DNA from: Megachile rotundata
Lineage: Eukaryota; Arthropoda; Insecta; Hymenoptera; Megachilidae
Length of the DNA stretch: 64,000 bases
Assembly (NCBI RefSeq): GCF_050947335.1
Contig: NW_027473366.1
Span: forward strand, 868,001 to 932,000
Direction of reading: 5' to 3'
The position numbers and the translations under genes were made by a program. A model generated the notes under the pieces. That model made no database searches, was not told the origin of the DNA, and saw nothing but the letters and a program-made list of their open reading frames with translations. The number at the start of each line of letters is the position of its first letter. Position 1 is the stretch's first letter. Shown one piece after another: positions 25,693 through 39,773 of the stretch.

Positions 25693-26685
25693 ATTGTGAT
25701 TGTGTGATTGTGATTGTGTGATTGTGATTGTGTGATTGTGATTGTGTGATTGTGATTGTGTGATTGTGATTGTGTGATTGTGATTGTGTGATTGTGATTG
25801 TGTGATTGTGATTGTGTGATTCTGATTGTGTGATTGTGATTGTGTGATTGTGATTGTGATTGTGATTGTGTGACTGTGTGACTGTGATTGTGCGATCGAG
25901 ATTGTGTGATCGTGATTGCGCGATCGTGATTGTGTGATCGTGATTGTGTGATCGTGATTGTGTGATCGTGATTGTGTGATTGTGATTGTGTGATTGTGAT
26001 TGTGTGATCGTGATTTTGTGATAGTGATTGTGTGATTGTAATTGTGTGATTGTGATTGTGTGATTGTGATTGTGTGATTGTGATGGTGTGATTGTGATTG
26101 TGTGAACGTGATTGTGCGACTGTGTTATTGTGATTGTGTGATTCTGATTGTGTGATTGTGATTGTGTGATCGTGACTGTGTGATCGTGATTGTGTGGTCG
26201 TGATTGTGGGATTGTGACAGTGTGATTGTGTGATCGTGACTGTGTGATTGTGTGATCGTGACTGTGTGATCGTGATTGTGGGATTGTGACTGTGTGATTG
26301 TGTGATCGTGATTGAGATTGTGTGATTGTGATTGTGTGATTGTGATTGTGTGATTGTGATTGTGTGATTCTGTTTGTGTGATTGTGATTGTGTGATTGTG
26401 ATTGTGTGATTGTGATTGTGTGATTGTGATTGTGTGATCGTGATTGTGTGATCGTGATTGTGAATGTGTGATTGTGATTGTGATTGTGTGAATGTGTGAT
26501 TGTGATTGTGTGATCGTGATTGTGTGATAGTGATTGTGTGATCGTGATTGTGTGATTGTGTTATTGTAATTGTGTGATTCTGATTGTGTGATTGTGATTG
26601 TGTGATCGTGACTGTGTGATCGTGATTGTGTGATCGTGATTGTGGGATTGTGACTGTGTGATTGTGTGATCGTGATTGAGATTGT
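25693..26685 (+). repeat. D module 6 (short form)
   Basis: A 1-kb D module without the GCGATCGC palindrome. It has GCGATCGAG near 25,893, GCGCGATCG, the private GAACG at 26105, GACAGTG near 26,217 and the private TTATTGTAATTG at 26561. It ends with GATTGAGATTG leading into G array 4. Repeated at 30,963-31,953 with an offset of 5,268 bp. Confidence 0.9.
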
Positions 26686-27635
26686 GTGATTGTGATTGTG
26701 TGATTGTGATTGTGTGATTGTGATTGTGTGATTGTGATTGTGTGATTGTGATTGTGTGATTGTGATTGTGTGATTGTGATTGTGTGATTGTGATTGTGTG
26801 ATTGTGATTGTGTGATTGTGATTGTGTGATTGTGATTGTGTGATTGTGATTGTGAGATTGTGATTGTGTGATTGTGATTGTGTGATTGTGATTGTGTGAT
26901 TGTGATTGTGTGATTGTGATTGTGTGATTGTGATTGTGTGATTGTGATTGTGTGATTGTGATTGTGTGATTGTGATTGTGTGATTGTGATTGTGTGATTG
27001 TGATTGTGTGATTGTGATTGTGTGATTGTGATTGTGTGATTGTGATTGTGTGATTGTGATTGTGTGATTGTGATTGTGTGATTGTGATTGTGTGATTGTG
27101 ATTGTGTGATTGTGATTGTGTGATTGTGATTGTGTGATTGTGATTGTGTGATTGTGATTGTGTGATTGTGATTGTGTGATTGTGATTGTGTGATTGTGAT
27201 TGTGTGATTGTGATTGTGTGATTGTGATTGTGTGATTGTGATTGTGTGATTGTGATTGTGTGATTGTGATTGTGTGATTGTGATTGTGTGATTGTGATTG
27301 TGTGATTGTGATTGTGTGATTGTGATTGTGTGATTGTGATTGTGTGATTGTGATTGTGTGATTGTGATTGTGTGATTGTGATTGTGTGATTGTGATTGTG
27401 TGATTGTGATTGTGTGATTGTGATTGTGTGATTGTGATTGTGTGATTGTGATTGTGTGATTGTGATTGTGTGATTGTGATTGTGTGATTGTGATTGTGTG
27501 ATTGTGATTGTGTGATTGTGATTGTGTGATTGTGATTGTGTGATTGTGATTGTGTGATTGTGATTGTGTGATTGTGATTGTGTGATTGTGATTGTGTGAT
27601 TGTGATTGTGTGATTGTGATTGTGTGATTGTGATT
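26686..27635 (+). repeat. G array 4
   Basis: About 68 canonical units with one variant, GAGATTG (A at 26855). The same variant is at 32137 in the downstream copy, so one unit was gained before it and three after it. Confidence 0.93.
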
Positions 27636-29530
27636 GTATGATTGTGATTGTAATATTGTGATTGTATGATTGCGATTGTATGATTGTGATTGTATGATTA
27701 TGATTGTATGATTGTGATTGTATGATTGTGATTGTATGATTCTGATTGTATGATTGTATTTGGGAGATTGTATTTTGGAGATTGTAATTGTATGATTGCG
27801 ATTGTATGATTGTGATTGTATGATTGCGATTGTATGATTGTGATTGTATGATTGTGATTGTATGATTGTGATTGTATGATTGTGATTGTATGATTGTGAT
27901 TGTATGGTTGTAATTGTATGATTATGATTGTATGATTGCGATTGTATGATGGTGATGGTATGATTGTGATTGTATGATTGCGATAGTATGATTGTGATTG
28001 TATGATTGTGATTGTAATATTGTGATTGTAATATTGTGATTGTATGATTGCGATTGTATGATTGTGATTGTATGATTATGATTGTATGATTCTGATTGTA
28101 TGATTGTGATGGTAAGATTGTGACAGTATGATTGTGACTGTATGATTGTGATTGTATGATTGTGATTGTATGATTGTGATTGTATGATTGTGATTGCATG
28201 ATTGTGACTGTATGATTGTATTTGGGAGATTGTAATTGTATGATTGCGATTGTATGATTGTGATTGTATGATTGTGATTGTATGATTGCGATTGTATGTA
28301 TGTGATTGTATGATTGTGATTGCATGATTGTGATTGTATGATTGTGATTGTATGATATTGATTGTATGATTGTGATTGTATGATTGTGATTGTATGATTG
28401 CGATTGTATGATTGTGATTGTATGATTATGATTGTATGATTGTGATTGTATGATTGTGATTGTATGATTGTGATTGTATGATTGTGATAGTATGATTGTG
28501 ATTGTATGATTGTGATTGTATGATTGTCTTTGTATGATTATGATTGTATGATTGTGATTGTATGATTGTGACTTTTTGATTGTGATTGTATGATTGCGAT
28601 AGTATGATCGTGATTGTATGATTGTGATTGTATGATTGTGACTGTATGATTGTGATTGTATGATTGAATTTGGGAGATTGTAATTGTATGATTGTGATGG
28701 TATGATTGTGATTGTATGATTGCGATCGTATGACTGTGATTGTATGACTGTGATTGTCTGATTGTGATTGTATGATTGTGATTGTATGATTGTGATTGTA
28801 TGATTGCGATTGTATGATTGTGATTGTATGATTGTGATTGTAATATTGTGATTGTATGATTGCGATTGTATGATTGTGATTGTATGATTGTGATTGTATG
28901 ACTGTGATTGTATGATTGTGATTGTATGATTGTGATTGTATGATTGTGATTGTATGATTCTGATTGTATGATTGTGATGGTATGATTGTGATTGTATGAT
29001 TGCGATCGTATGATTGTGATTGTATGATTGTGATTGAATGATTGTGATTGTATGATTGCGATTGTATGATTGTGATTGTATGATTGTGATTTTAATATTG
29101 TGATTGTATGATTGCGATTGTATGATTGTGATTGTATGATTACGATTGTTTTATTGTGATTGTATGATTGTGATTGTATGATTGTGATAGTATGATTGTG
29201 ATTGTATAACTGTGATTGTATGACTGTGATTGTATGACTGTGATTGTATGACTGTGATTGTATGATTGTGATTGTATGATTGTGATTGTATGATTGTGAT
29301 TGTCTGATCGTGGTTGTATGATTGTGATTGTATGATTGTGATAGTATGATTGTGATTGTATGACTGTGATTGTATGACTGTGATTGTATGATTGTGATTG
29401 TATGATTGTGATTGTATGATTGTGATTGTCTGATTGCGGTTGTATGATTGTGATTGTATGATTTCGACTCTATGATTGTGATTTTATGATTGTGATTGTA
29501 TGATTGTGATTGTATGATTGTGATTGTATG
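27636..29530 (+). repeat. A module 4 (1.9 kb)
   Basis: Enters the A sequence at a GTAATATTG unit, a different point from A modules 1, 2 and 3. Landmarks in order: TTTGGGAG pair near 27,750, GACAGTATG near 28,120, TTTGGGAG at 28221, GATATTG near 28,350, GTCTTTG near 28,525, GAATTTGGGAG near 28,665, TATAACTG near 29,205 and TTCGACTCTATG at 29463. The C in GACTC is shared only with A modules 6 and 9. Confidence 0.92.
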
Positions 29531-30787
29531 ATTGTGATTGTGTGATTGTGATTGTGTGATTGTGAATGTGTGATTGTGATTGTGTGATACTGATTGTGTG
29601 ATTGTGATTGTGTGATTGTGATTGTGTGATTGTGATTGTGTGATTGTGATTGTGTGATTGTGATTGTGTGATTCTGATTGTGTGATTGTGATTGTGTGAT
29701 TGTGATTGTGATTGTGATTGTGTGACTGTGTGATTGTGATTGTGCGATCGAGATTGTGTGATCGTGATTGCGCGATCGTGATTGTGTGATCGTGATTGTG
29801 TGATCGTGATTGTGTGATTGTGATTGCGTGATTGTGATTGTGTGATTGTGATTGTGTGATCGTGATTTTGTGATAGTGATTGTGTGATTGTAATTGTGTG
29901 ATTGTGATTGTGTGATTGTGATTGTGTGATTGTGATGGTGTGATTGTGATTGTGTGATCGTGATTGTGCGACTGTGTTATTGTGATTGTGTGATTCTGAT
30001 TGTGTGATTGTGATTGTGTGATCGTGACTGTGTGATCGTGATTGTGTGATCGTGATTGTGGGATTGTGACAGTGTGATTGTGTGATCGTGACTGTGTGAT
30101 TGTGTGATCGTGACTGTGTGATCGTGATTGTGGGATTGTGACTGTGTGATTGTGTGATCGTGATTGAGATTGTGTGATTGTGATTGTGTGATTGTGATTG
30201 TGTGATTGTGATTGTGTGATTCCGATTGTGTGATTGTGATTGTGTGATTGTGATTGTGTGATTGTGATTGTGTGATTGTGATTGTGTGATCGTGATTGTG
30301 TGATCGTGATTGTGAATGTGTGATTGTGATTGTGATTGTGTGAATGTGTGATTGTGATTGTGTGATCGTGATTGTGTGATAGTGATTGTGTGATCGTGAT
30401 TGTGTGATTGTGTTATTGTGATTGTGTGATTCTGATTGTGTGATTGTGATTTTGTGATCGTGACTGTGTGATCGTGATTGTGTGATCGTGATTGTGGGAT
30501 TGTGACTGTGTGATTGTGTGATCGTGATTGAGATTGTGTGATTGTGATTGTGTGATTGTGATTGTGTGATTGTGATTGTGTGATTGTGATTGTGTGATTG
30601 TGATTGTGTGATTGTGATTGTGTGATTGTGATTGTGTGATTGTGATTGTGAGATTGTGATTGTGTGATTGTGATTGTGTGATTGTGATTGTGTGATTGTG
30701 ATTGTGAGATTGTGATTGTGTGATTGTGATTGTGTGATTGTGATTGTGTGATTCTGATTGTGTGATTGTGATTGTGTGATTGTGATT
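29531..30787 (+). repeat. D module 7 with a terminal G run
   Basis: Short D form (GAATGTG, GATACTG, GCGATCGAG near 29,744, GACAGTG near 30,067, GATTCCG near 30,220, GATTTTGTGATCG near 30,450) followed by about 250 bp of canonical units with two GAGATTG and one ATTCTG variant. Repeated at 34,855-36,110 and, with the 18-kb duplication, at 52,863-54,118. Confidence 0.88.
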
Positions 30788-30962
30788 GTATGATTGCGAT
30801 CGTATGATTGTGATTGTATGATTTTGATTGAATGATTGTGATTGTATGATTGTGATTGTCTGATTGCGGTTGCATGATTGTGATTGTATGATTTCGATTC
30901 TATGATTGTGATTTTATGATTGTGATTGTATGACTGTGATTGTATGATTGTGATTGTATGAT
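30788..30962 (+). repeat. A module 5 (about 175 bp, shortest; duplication junction)
   Basis: Carries the start of one A module (GCGATCG, GATTTTGATTGAATG) fused near 30,835 to the extreme 3' end of another (GTCTGATTGCGGTTGCATG, TTCGATTCTATG at 30893). It is therefore the breakpoint of the 5.27-kb tandem duplication and not an independent module. Confidence 0.9.
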
Positions 30963-31953
30963 TGTGATTGTGTGATTGTGATTGTGTGATTGTGATTGTG
31001 TGATTGTGATTGTGTGATTGTGATTGTGTGATTGTGATTGTGTGATTGTGATTGTGTGATTGTGATTGTGTGATTGTGATTGTGTGATTCTGATTGTGTG
31101 ATTGTGATTGTGTGATTGTGATTGTGATTGTGATTGTGTGACTGTGTGACTGTGATTGTGCGATCGAGATTGTGTGATCGTGATTGCGCGATCGTGATTG
31201 TGTGATCGTGATTGTGTGATCGTGATTGTGTGATCGTGATTGTGTGATTGTGATTGTGTGATTGTGATTGTGTGATCGTGATTTTGTGATAGTGATTGTG
31301 TGATTGTAATTGTGTGATTGTGATTGTGTGATTGTGATTGTGTGATTGTGATGGTGTGATTGTGATTGTGTGAACGTGATTGTGCGACTGTGTTATTGTG
31401 ATTGTGTGATTCTGATTGTGTGATTGTGATTGTGTGATCGTGACTGTGTGATCGTGATTGTGTGGTCGTGATTGTGGGATTGTGACAGTGTGATTGTGTG
31501 ATCGTGACTGTGTGATTGTGTGATCGTGACTGTGTGATCGTGATTGTGGGATTGTGACTGTGTGATTGTGTGATCGTGATTGAGATTGTGTGATTGTGAT
31601 TGTGTGATTGTGATTGTGTGATTGTGATTGTGTGATTCTGTTTGTGTGATTGTGATTGTGTGATTGTGATTGTGTGATTGTGATTGTGTGATTGTGATTG
31701 TGTGATCGTGATTGTGTGATCGTGATTGTGAATGTGTGATTGTGATTGTGATTGTGTGAATGTGTGATTGTGATTGTGTGATCGTGATTGTGTGATAGTG
31801 ATTGTGTGATCGTGATTGTGTGATTGTGTTATTGTAATTGTGTGATTCTGATTGTGTGATTGTGATTGTGTGATCGTGACTGTGTGATCGTGATTGTGTG
31901 ATCGTGATTGTGGGATTGTGACTGTGTGATTGTGTGATCGTGATTGAGATTGT
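30963..31953 (+). repeat. D module 8 (copy of D module 6)
   Basis: Matches D module 6 at +5,268 bp, including the private GAACG at 31373 and TTATTGTAATTG at 31829. Confidence 0.9.
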
Positions 31954-32958
31954 GTGATTGTGATTGTGTGATTGTGATTGTGTGATTGTGATTGTGTGAT
32001 TGTGATTGTGTGATTGTGATTGTGTGATTGTGATTGTGTGATTGTGATTGTGTGATTGTGATTGTGTGATTGTGATTGTGTGATTGTGATTGTGTGATTG
32101 TGATTGTGTGATTGTGATTGTGTGATTGTGATTGTGAGATTGTGATTGTGTGATTGTGATTGTGTGATTGTGATTGTGTGATTGTGATTGTGTGATTGTG
32201 ATTGTGTGATTGTGATTGTGTGATTGTGATTGTGTGATTGTGATTGTGTGATTGTGATTGTGTGATTGTGATTGTGTGATTGTGATTGTGTGATTGTGAT
32301 TGTGTGATTGTGATTGTGTGATTGTGATTGTGTGATTGTGATTGTGTGATTGTGATTGTGTGATTGTGATTGTGTGATTGTGATTGTGTGATTGTGATTG
32401 TGTGATTGTGATTGTGTGATTGTGATTGTGTGATTGTGATTGTGTGATTGTGATTGTGTGATTGTGATTGTGTGATTGTGATTGTGTGATTGTGATTGTG
32501 TGATTGTGATTGTGTGATTGTGATTGTGTGATTGTGATTGTGTGATTGTGATTGTGTGATTGTGATTGTGTGATTGTGATTGTGTGATTGTGATTGTGTG
32601 ATTGTGATTGTGTGATTGTGATTGTGTGATTGTGATTGTGTGATTGTGATTGTGTGATTGTGATTGTGTGATTGTGATTGTGTGATTGTGATTGTGTGAT
32701 TGTGATTGTGTGATTGTGATTGTGTGATTGTGATTGTGTGATTGTGATTGTGTGATTGTGATTGTGTGATTGTGATTGTGTGATTGTGATTGTGTGATTG
32801 TGATTGTGTGATTGTGATTGTGTGATTGTGATTGTGTGATTGTGATTGTGTGATTGTGATTGTGTGATTGTGATTGTGTGATTGTGATTGTGTGATTGTG
32901 ATTGTGTGATTGTGATTGTGTGATTGTGATTGTGTGATTGTGATTGTGTGATTGTGAT
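31954..32958 (+). repeat. G array 5 (copy of G array 4, four units longer)
   Basis: About 72 canonical units with the same single GAGATTG variant (A at 32137). Confidence 0.93.
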
Positions 32959-34854
32959 TGTATGATTGTGATTGTAATATTGTGATTGTATGATTGCGAT
33001 TGTATGATTGTGATTGTATGATTATGATTGTATGATTGTGATTGTATGATTGTGATTGTATGATTCTGATTGTATGATTGTATTTGGGAGATTGTATTTT
33101 GGAGATTGTAATTGTATGATTGCGATTGTATGATTGTGATTGTATGATTGCGATTGTATGATTGTGATTGTATGATTGTGATTGTATGATTGTGATTGTA
33201 TGATTGTGATTGTATGATTGTGATTGTATGGTTGTAATTGTATGATTATGATTGTATGATTGCGATTGTATGATGGTGATGGTATGATTGTGATTGTATG
33301 ATTGCGATAGTATGATTGTGATTGTATGATTGTGATTGTAATATTGTGATTGTAATATTGTGATTGTATGATTGCGATTGTATGATTGTGATTGTATGAT
33401 TATGATTGTATGATTCTGATTGTATGATTGTGATGGTAAGATTGTGACAGTATGATTGTGACTGTATGATTGTGATTGTATGATTGTGATTGTATGATTG
33501 TGATTGTATGATTGTGATTGCATGATTGTGACTGTATGATTGTATTTGGGAGATTGTAATTGTATGATTGCGATTGTATGATTGTGATTGTATGATTGTG
33601 ATTGTATGATTGCGATTGTATGTATGTGATTGTATGATTGTGATTGCATGATTGTGATTGTATGATTGTGATTGTATGATATTGATTGTATGATTGTGAT
33701 TGTATGATTGTGATTGTATGATTGCGATTGTATGATTGTGATTGTATGATTATGATTGTATGATTGTGATTGTATGATTGTGATTGTATGATTGTGATTG
33801 TATGATTGTGATAGTATGATTGTGATTGTATGATTGTGATTGTATGATTGTCTTTGTATGATTATGATTGTATGATTGTGATTGTATGATTGTGACTTTT
33901 TGATTGTGATTGTATGATTGCGATAGTATGATCGTGATTGTATGATTGTGATTGTATGATTGTGACTGTATGATTGTGATTGTATGATTGAATTTGGGAG
34001 ATTGTAATTGTATGATTGTGATGGTATGATTGTGATTGTATGATTGCGATCGTATGACTGTGATTGTATGACTGTGATTGTCTGATTGTGATTGTATGAT
34101 TGTGATTGTATGATTGTGATTGTATGATTGCGATTGTATGATTGTGATTGTATGATTGTGATTGTAATATTGTGATTGTATGATTGCGATTGTATGATTG
34201 TGATTGTATGATTGTGATTGTATGACTGTGATTGTATGATTGTGATTGTATGATTGTGATTGTATGATTGTGATTGTATGATTCTGATTGTATGATTGTG
34301 ATGGTATGATTGTGATTGTATGATTGCGATCGTATGATTGTGATTGTATGATTGTGATTGAATGATTGTGATTGTATGATTGCGATTGTATGATTGTGAT
34401 TGTATGATTGTGATTTTAATATTGTGATTGTATGATTGCGATTGTATGATTGTGATTGTATGATTACGATTGTTTTATTGTGATTGTATGATTGTGATTG
34501 TATGATTGTGATAGTATGATTGTGATTGTATAACTGTGATTGTATGACTGTGATTGTATGACTGTGATTGTATGACTGTGATTGTATGATTGTGATTGTA
34601 TGATTGTGATTGTATGATTGTGATTGTCTGATCGTGGTTGTATGATTGTGATTGTATGATTGTGATAGTATGATTGTGATTGTATGACTGTGATTGTATG
34701 ACTGTGATTGTATGATTGTGATTGTATGATTGTGATTGTATGATTGTGATTGTCTGATTGCGGTTGTATGATTGTGATTGTATGATTTCGACTCTATGAT
34801 TGTGATTTTATGATTGTGATTGTATGATTGTGATTGTATGATTGTGATTGTATG
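32959..34854 (+). repeat. A module 6 (copy of A module 4)
   Basis: Matches A module 4 at +5,324 bp, entering at the same GTAATATTG unit and ending with TTCGACTCTATG at 34787. The TTTGGGAG variant used for alignment is at 33545. Confidence 0.92.
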
Positions 34855-36110
34855 ATTGTGATTGTGTGATTGTGATTGTGTGATTGTGAATGTGTGATTG
34901 TGATTGTGTGATACTGATTGTGTGATTGTGATTGTGTGATTGTGATTGTGTGATTGTGATTGTGTGATTGTGATTGTGTGATTGTGATTGTGTGATTCTG
35001 ATTGTGTGATTGTGATTGTGTGATTGTGATTGTGATTGTGATTGTGTGACTGTGTGATTGTGATTGTGCGATCGAGATTGTGTGATCGTGATTGCGCGAT
35101 CGTGATTGTGTGATCGTGATTGTGTGATCGTGATTGTGTGATTGTGATTGCGTGATTGTGATTGTGTGATTGTGATTGTGTGATCGTGATTTTGTGATAG
35201 TGATTGTGTGATTGTAATTGTGTGATTGTGATTGTGTGATTGTGATTGTGTGATTGTGATGGTGTGATTGTGATTGTGTGATCGTGATTGTGCGACTGTG
35301 TTATTGTGATTGTGTGATTCTGATTGTGTGATTGTGATTGTGTGATCGTGACTGTGTGATCGTGATTGTGTGATCGTGATTGTGGGATTGTGACAGTGTG
35401 ATTGTGTGATCGTGACTGTGTGATTGTGTGATCGTGACTGTGTGATCGTGATTGTGGGATTGTGACTGTGTGATTGTGTGATCGTGATTGAGATTGTGTG
35501 ATTGTGATTGTGTGATTGTGATTGTGTGATTGTGATTGTGTGATTCCGATTGTGTGATTGTGATTGTGTGATTGTGATTGTGTGATTGTGATTGTGTGAT
35601 TGTGATTGTGTGATCGTGATTGTGTGATCGTGATTGTGAATGTGTGATTGTGATTGTGATTGTGTGAATGTGTGATTGTGATTGTGTGATCGTGATTGTG
35701 TGATAGTGATTGTGTGATCGTGATTGTGTGATTGTGTTATTGTGATTGTGTGATTCTGATTGTGTGATTGTGATTTTGTGATCGTGACTGTGTGATCGTG
35801 ATTGTGTGATCGTGATTGTGGGATTGTGACTGTGTGATTGTGTGATCGTGATTGAGATTGTGTGATTGTGATTGTGTGATTGTGATTGTGTGATTGTGAT
35901 TGTGTGATTGTGATTGTGTGATTGTGATTGTGTGATTGTGATTGTGTGATTGTGATTGTGTGATTGTGATTGTGAGATTGTGATTGTGTGATTGTGATTG
36001 TGTGATTGTGATTGTGTGATTGTGATTGTGAGATTGTGATTGTGTGATTGTGATTGTGTGATTGTGATTGTGTGATTCTGATTGTGTGATTGTGATTGTG
36101 TGATTGTGAT
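34855..36110 (+). repeat. D module 9 with a terminal G run (copy of D module 7)
   Basis: Matches D module 7 at +5,324 bp, with the same GATTCCG, GACAGTG and two GAGATTG variants. Confidence 0.88.
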
Positions 36111-36647
36111 TGTATGATTGCGATCGTATGATTGTGATTGTATGATTTTGATTGAATGATTGTGATTGTATGATTGCGATTGTATGATTGTGATTGTATG
36201 ATTGTGATTGTAATATTGTGATTGTATGATTGCGATTGTATGATTGTGATTGTATGATTACGATTGTTTTATTGTGATTGTATGATTGTGATTGTATGAT
36301 TGTGATAGGATGATTGTGATTGTATAACTGTGATTGTATGACTGTGATTGTATGACTGTGATTGTATGACTGTGATTGTATGATTGTGATTGTATGATTG
36401 TGATTGTATGATTGTGATTGTCTGATTGTGGTTGTATGATTGTGATTGTATGATTGTGATAGTATGATTGTGATTGTATGACTGTGATTGTATGACTGTG
36501 ATTGTATGATTGTGATTGTATGATTGTGATTGTATGATTGTGATTGTCTGATTGCGGTTGTATGATTGTGATTGTATGATTTCGATTCTATGATTGTGAT
36601 TTTATGATTGTGATTGTATGATTGTGATTGTATGATTGTGATTGTAT
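36111..36647 (+). repeat. A module 7 (0.54 kb)
   Basis: Enters at GCGATCG then GATTTTGATTGAATG (36145) and continues uninterrupted to TATAACTG near 36,325 and TTCGATTCTATG at 36581. It carries a private GATAGGATG near 36,304, shared with A module 10 at +18,008 bp. Confidence 0.92.
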
Positions 36648-38600
36648 GATTGTGATTGTGTGATTGTGATTGTGTGATTGTGATTGTGTGATTGTGATTG
36701 TGTGATCGTGATTATGTGATCGTGATTGTGAATGTGTGATTGTGATTGTGTGATACTGATTGTGTGATTGTGATTGTGTGATTGTGTGAATGTGTGATTG
36801 TGATTGTGTGATCGTGATTGTGTGATAGTGATTGTGTGATTCTGATTGTGTGATTGTGATTGTGTGACCGTGATTGTGTGATTGTGATTGTGTGATTGTG
36901 ATTGTGTGATCGTGATTTTGTGATAGTTATTATGTGATAGTGATAGTGTGATCTTGATTGTGTGATCGTGATTGTGTGATCGTGATTGTGTCGTCGTGAT
37001 TGTGTGATCGTGATTGCGTGATCGTGTTTGTGTGATCGTGATTGTGACTGTGACTGCGTGATTGTGATTGTGTGACTGTGATTGTGTGATTGTGATTGTG
37101 TGATCGTAATTGTGTGACCGTGATTGTGTGATCGTGATTGAGTGATCGTGATTGTGTGATTGAAATTGTGTGATTGTGATTGAGTGATTGTGATTGTGTG
37201 ATTGTGCGATCGTGATTGTGCGATCGCGATTGTGTGATTGTGATTGTGTGGTCGTGATTTTGTGATCGTGATTGCGTGATCGTGATTGTGTGATTGTGTT
37301 ATTGTGATTGTGTTATTGTGATTGTGTGATCGTGATTGTGTGATGGTGATTGTGTGATGGTGATTGTGTGATTGTGATTGTGTGATCGTGACTGTGTGAT
37401 CGTGATTGTGTCATCGTGATTGTGTGATCATGATTGTGTGACTGTGTAATTGTGATTGTGTGATTCTGACTGTGTGATTGTGATTGTGTGATCGTGACTG
37501 TGCGATCGTGATTGTGTGATCGTGATTGTTGGATTGTGACTGTGTGATTGTGTGATCGTGACTGTGTGATCGTGATTGTGTGATCGTGATAGTGGGATTG
37601 TGACTGTGTGATTGTGTGATCGTGATTGAGATTGTGTGATTGTGATTGTGTGATCGTGATTGTGTGATTGTGATTATGTGGTCGTGATTTTGTGATCATG
37701 ATTGCGTGATCGTGATTGCGTGATCGTGATTGCGTGATCGTGAATGTGTGATCGTGATTGTGTGATCGTGATTGTGTGACTGTGTTATTGTGATTGTGTG
37801 ATTCTGATTGTGTGATTGTGATTGTGTGATTGTGATTGTGGGATTGTGACTGTGTGATTGTGTGATCGTGATTGAGATTGTGTGATTGTGATTGTGTGAT
37901 TGTGATTGTGTGATTGTGATTGTGTGATTGTGATTGTGTGATTGTGATTGTGTGATTGTGATTGTGTGATTGTGATTGTGTGATTGTGATTGTGTGATTG
38001 TGATTGTGTGATTGTGATTGTGTGATTGTGATTGTGTGATTGTGATTGTGTGATTGTGATTGTGTGATTGTGATTGTGTGATTGTGATTGTGTGATTGTG
38101 ATTGTGAGATTGTGATTGTGTGATTGTGATTGTGTGATTGTGATTGTGTGATTCTGATTGTGTGATTGTGATTGTGTGATTGTGATGGTGATTGTGATTG
38201 TGTGACTGTGTGATTGTGATTGTGCGATCGAGATTGTGTGATCGTGACTGCGCGATCGTGATTGTGTGATCGTGATTGTGTGATCGTGATTGTGTGATCG
38301 TGATTGTGTGATCGTGATTGTGTGATCGTGATTGTGAGATCGTGATTGTGTGATCGTGATTGTGTGATAGTGATTGTGATTGTGTGACTGTGTGATTGTG
38401 ATTGTGATTGTGTGACTGTGTGATTGTAATTTTGTGATTGTGATTGTGTGATTGTGATTGTGCGATCGTGACTGTGTGATCGTGATTGTATCATCGTGAT
38501 TGTGTGATCGTGATTGTGTGACAGTGCTATTGTGATTGTGTGATTGTGATTGTGTGATTGTGATTGTGTGATTGTGATTGTGTGATTGTGATTGTGTGAT
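36648..38600 (+). repeat. D module 10 (long form)
   Basis: Contains the private TCGTCG at 36991, the palindrome GCGATCGC at 37220, ATCATG near 37,428, a canonical run at about 37,872-38,150, GCGATCGAG at 38224 and eight successive ATCGTG-type units after GCGCG, the seventh reading GAGATCG. It ends with the GTGACAGTGCTATTG landmark near 38,518 and a short canonical run. Confidence 0.9.
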
Positions 38601-39773
38601 TGTCTTTGTATGATTATGATTGTATGATTGTGATTGTATGATTGTGACTTTTTGATTGTGATTGTATGATTGCGATAGTATGATCGTGATTGTATGATTG
38701 TGATTGTATGATTGTGACTGTATGATTGTGATTGTATGATTGAATTTGGGAGATTGTAATTGTATGATTGCGATTGTAGGATTGTGATTGTATGATTGTG
38801 ATTGTATGCTTGCGATTGTATGATTGTGATAGTATGATTGTGATTGTATGATTGTAATTGTATGATTATGATTGTATGATTGTGATTGTATGATTGTGAT
38901 GGTATGATTGTGATTGTATGATTGCGATCGTATGATTGTGATTGTATGATTGTGATTGAATGATGGTGATTGTATGATTGCGATTGTATGATTGTGATTG
39001 TATGATTGTGATTGTAATATTGTGATTGTATGATTGCGATTGTATGATTGTGATTGTATGATTGTGATTGTATGACTGTGATTGTATGATTGTGATTGTA
39101 TGATTGTGATTGTATGATTGTGATTGCATGATTGTGATTGTATGATTGTGATTGTATGATTGTGATTGTATGATTGTGATTGTATGATTGTGATTGTATG
39201 ATTCTGATTGTATGATTGTGATGGTATGATTGTGATTGTATGATTGCGATCGTATGATTGTGATTGTATGATTGTGATTGAATGATTGTGATTGTATGAT
39301 TGCGATTGTATGATTGTGATTGTATGATTGTGATTGTAATATTGCGATTGTATGATTGCGATTGTATGATTGTGATTGTATGATTACGATTGTTTTATTG
39401 TGATTGTATGATTGTGATTGTATGATTGTGATAGTATGATTGTGATTGTATAACTGTGATTGTATGACTGTGATTGTATGACTGTGATTGTATGACTGTG
39501 ATTGTATGATTGTGATTGTATGATTGTGATTGTCTGATTGTGATTGTCTGATTGTGGTTGTATGATTGTGATTGTATGATTGTGATAGTATGATTGTGAT
39601 TGTATGACTGTGATTGTATGACTGTGATTGTATGATTGTGATTGTATGATTGTGATTGTATGATTGTGATTGTCTGATTGCGGTTGTATGATTGTGATTG
39701 TATGATTTCGATTCTATGATTGTGATTTTATGATTGTGATTGTATGATTGTGATTGTATGATTGTGATTGTAT
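38601..39773 (+). repeat. A module 8 (1.2 kb)
   Basis: Enters directly at GTCTTTG (38601), as A modules 2 and 11 do. It continues with GAATTTGGGAG near 38,743, TGCTTGCG near 38,809, GAATGATGG near 38,959, TATAACTG near 39,448, two consecutive GTCTGATTG units near 39,530-39,550 and TTCGATTCTATG at 39707. Confidence 0.92.

Larger units (their letters stand above)
25570..36165 (+). repeat. 5,268-5,324-bp tandem duplication (D, G, A, D, G)
   Basis: Copy 1 is about 25,570-30,835 and copy 2 about 30,838-36,165. Offsets are 5,268 bp at GCGGTTGCATG (25599/30867), at TTCGATTC (25625/30893), GAACG (26105/31373) and TTATTGTAATTG (26561/31829), then 5,324 bp at TTTGGGAG (28221/33545), TTCGACTC (29463/34787) and GATTTTGATTGAATG (30821/36145). 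The 56-bp change is four units gained in the G array of copy 2. At the junction near 30,835 the end of the unit (GATTTTGATTGAATG) is joined to its start (GTCTGATTGCGG). Confidence 0.92.
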
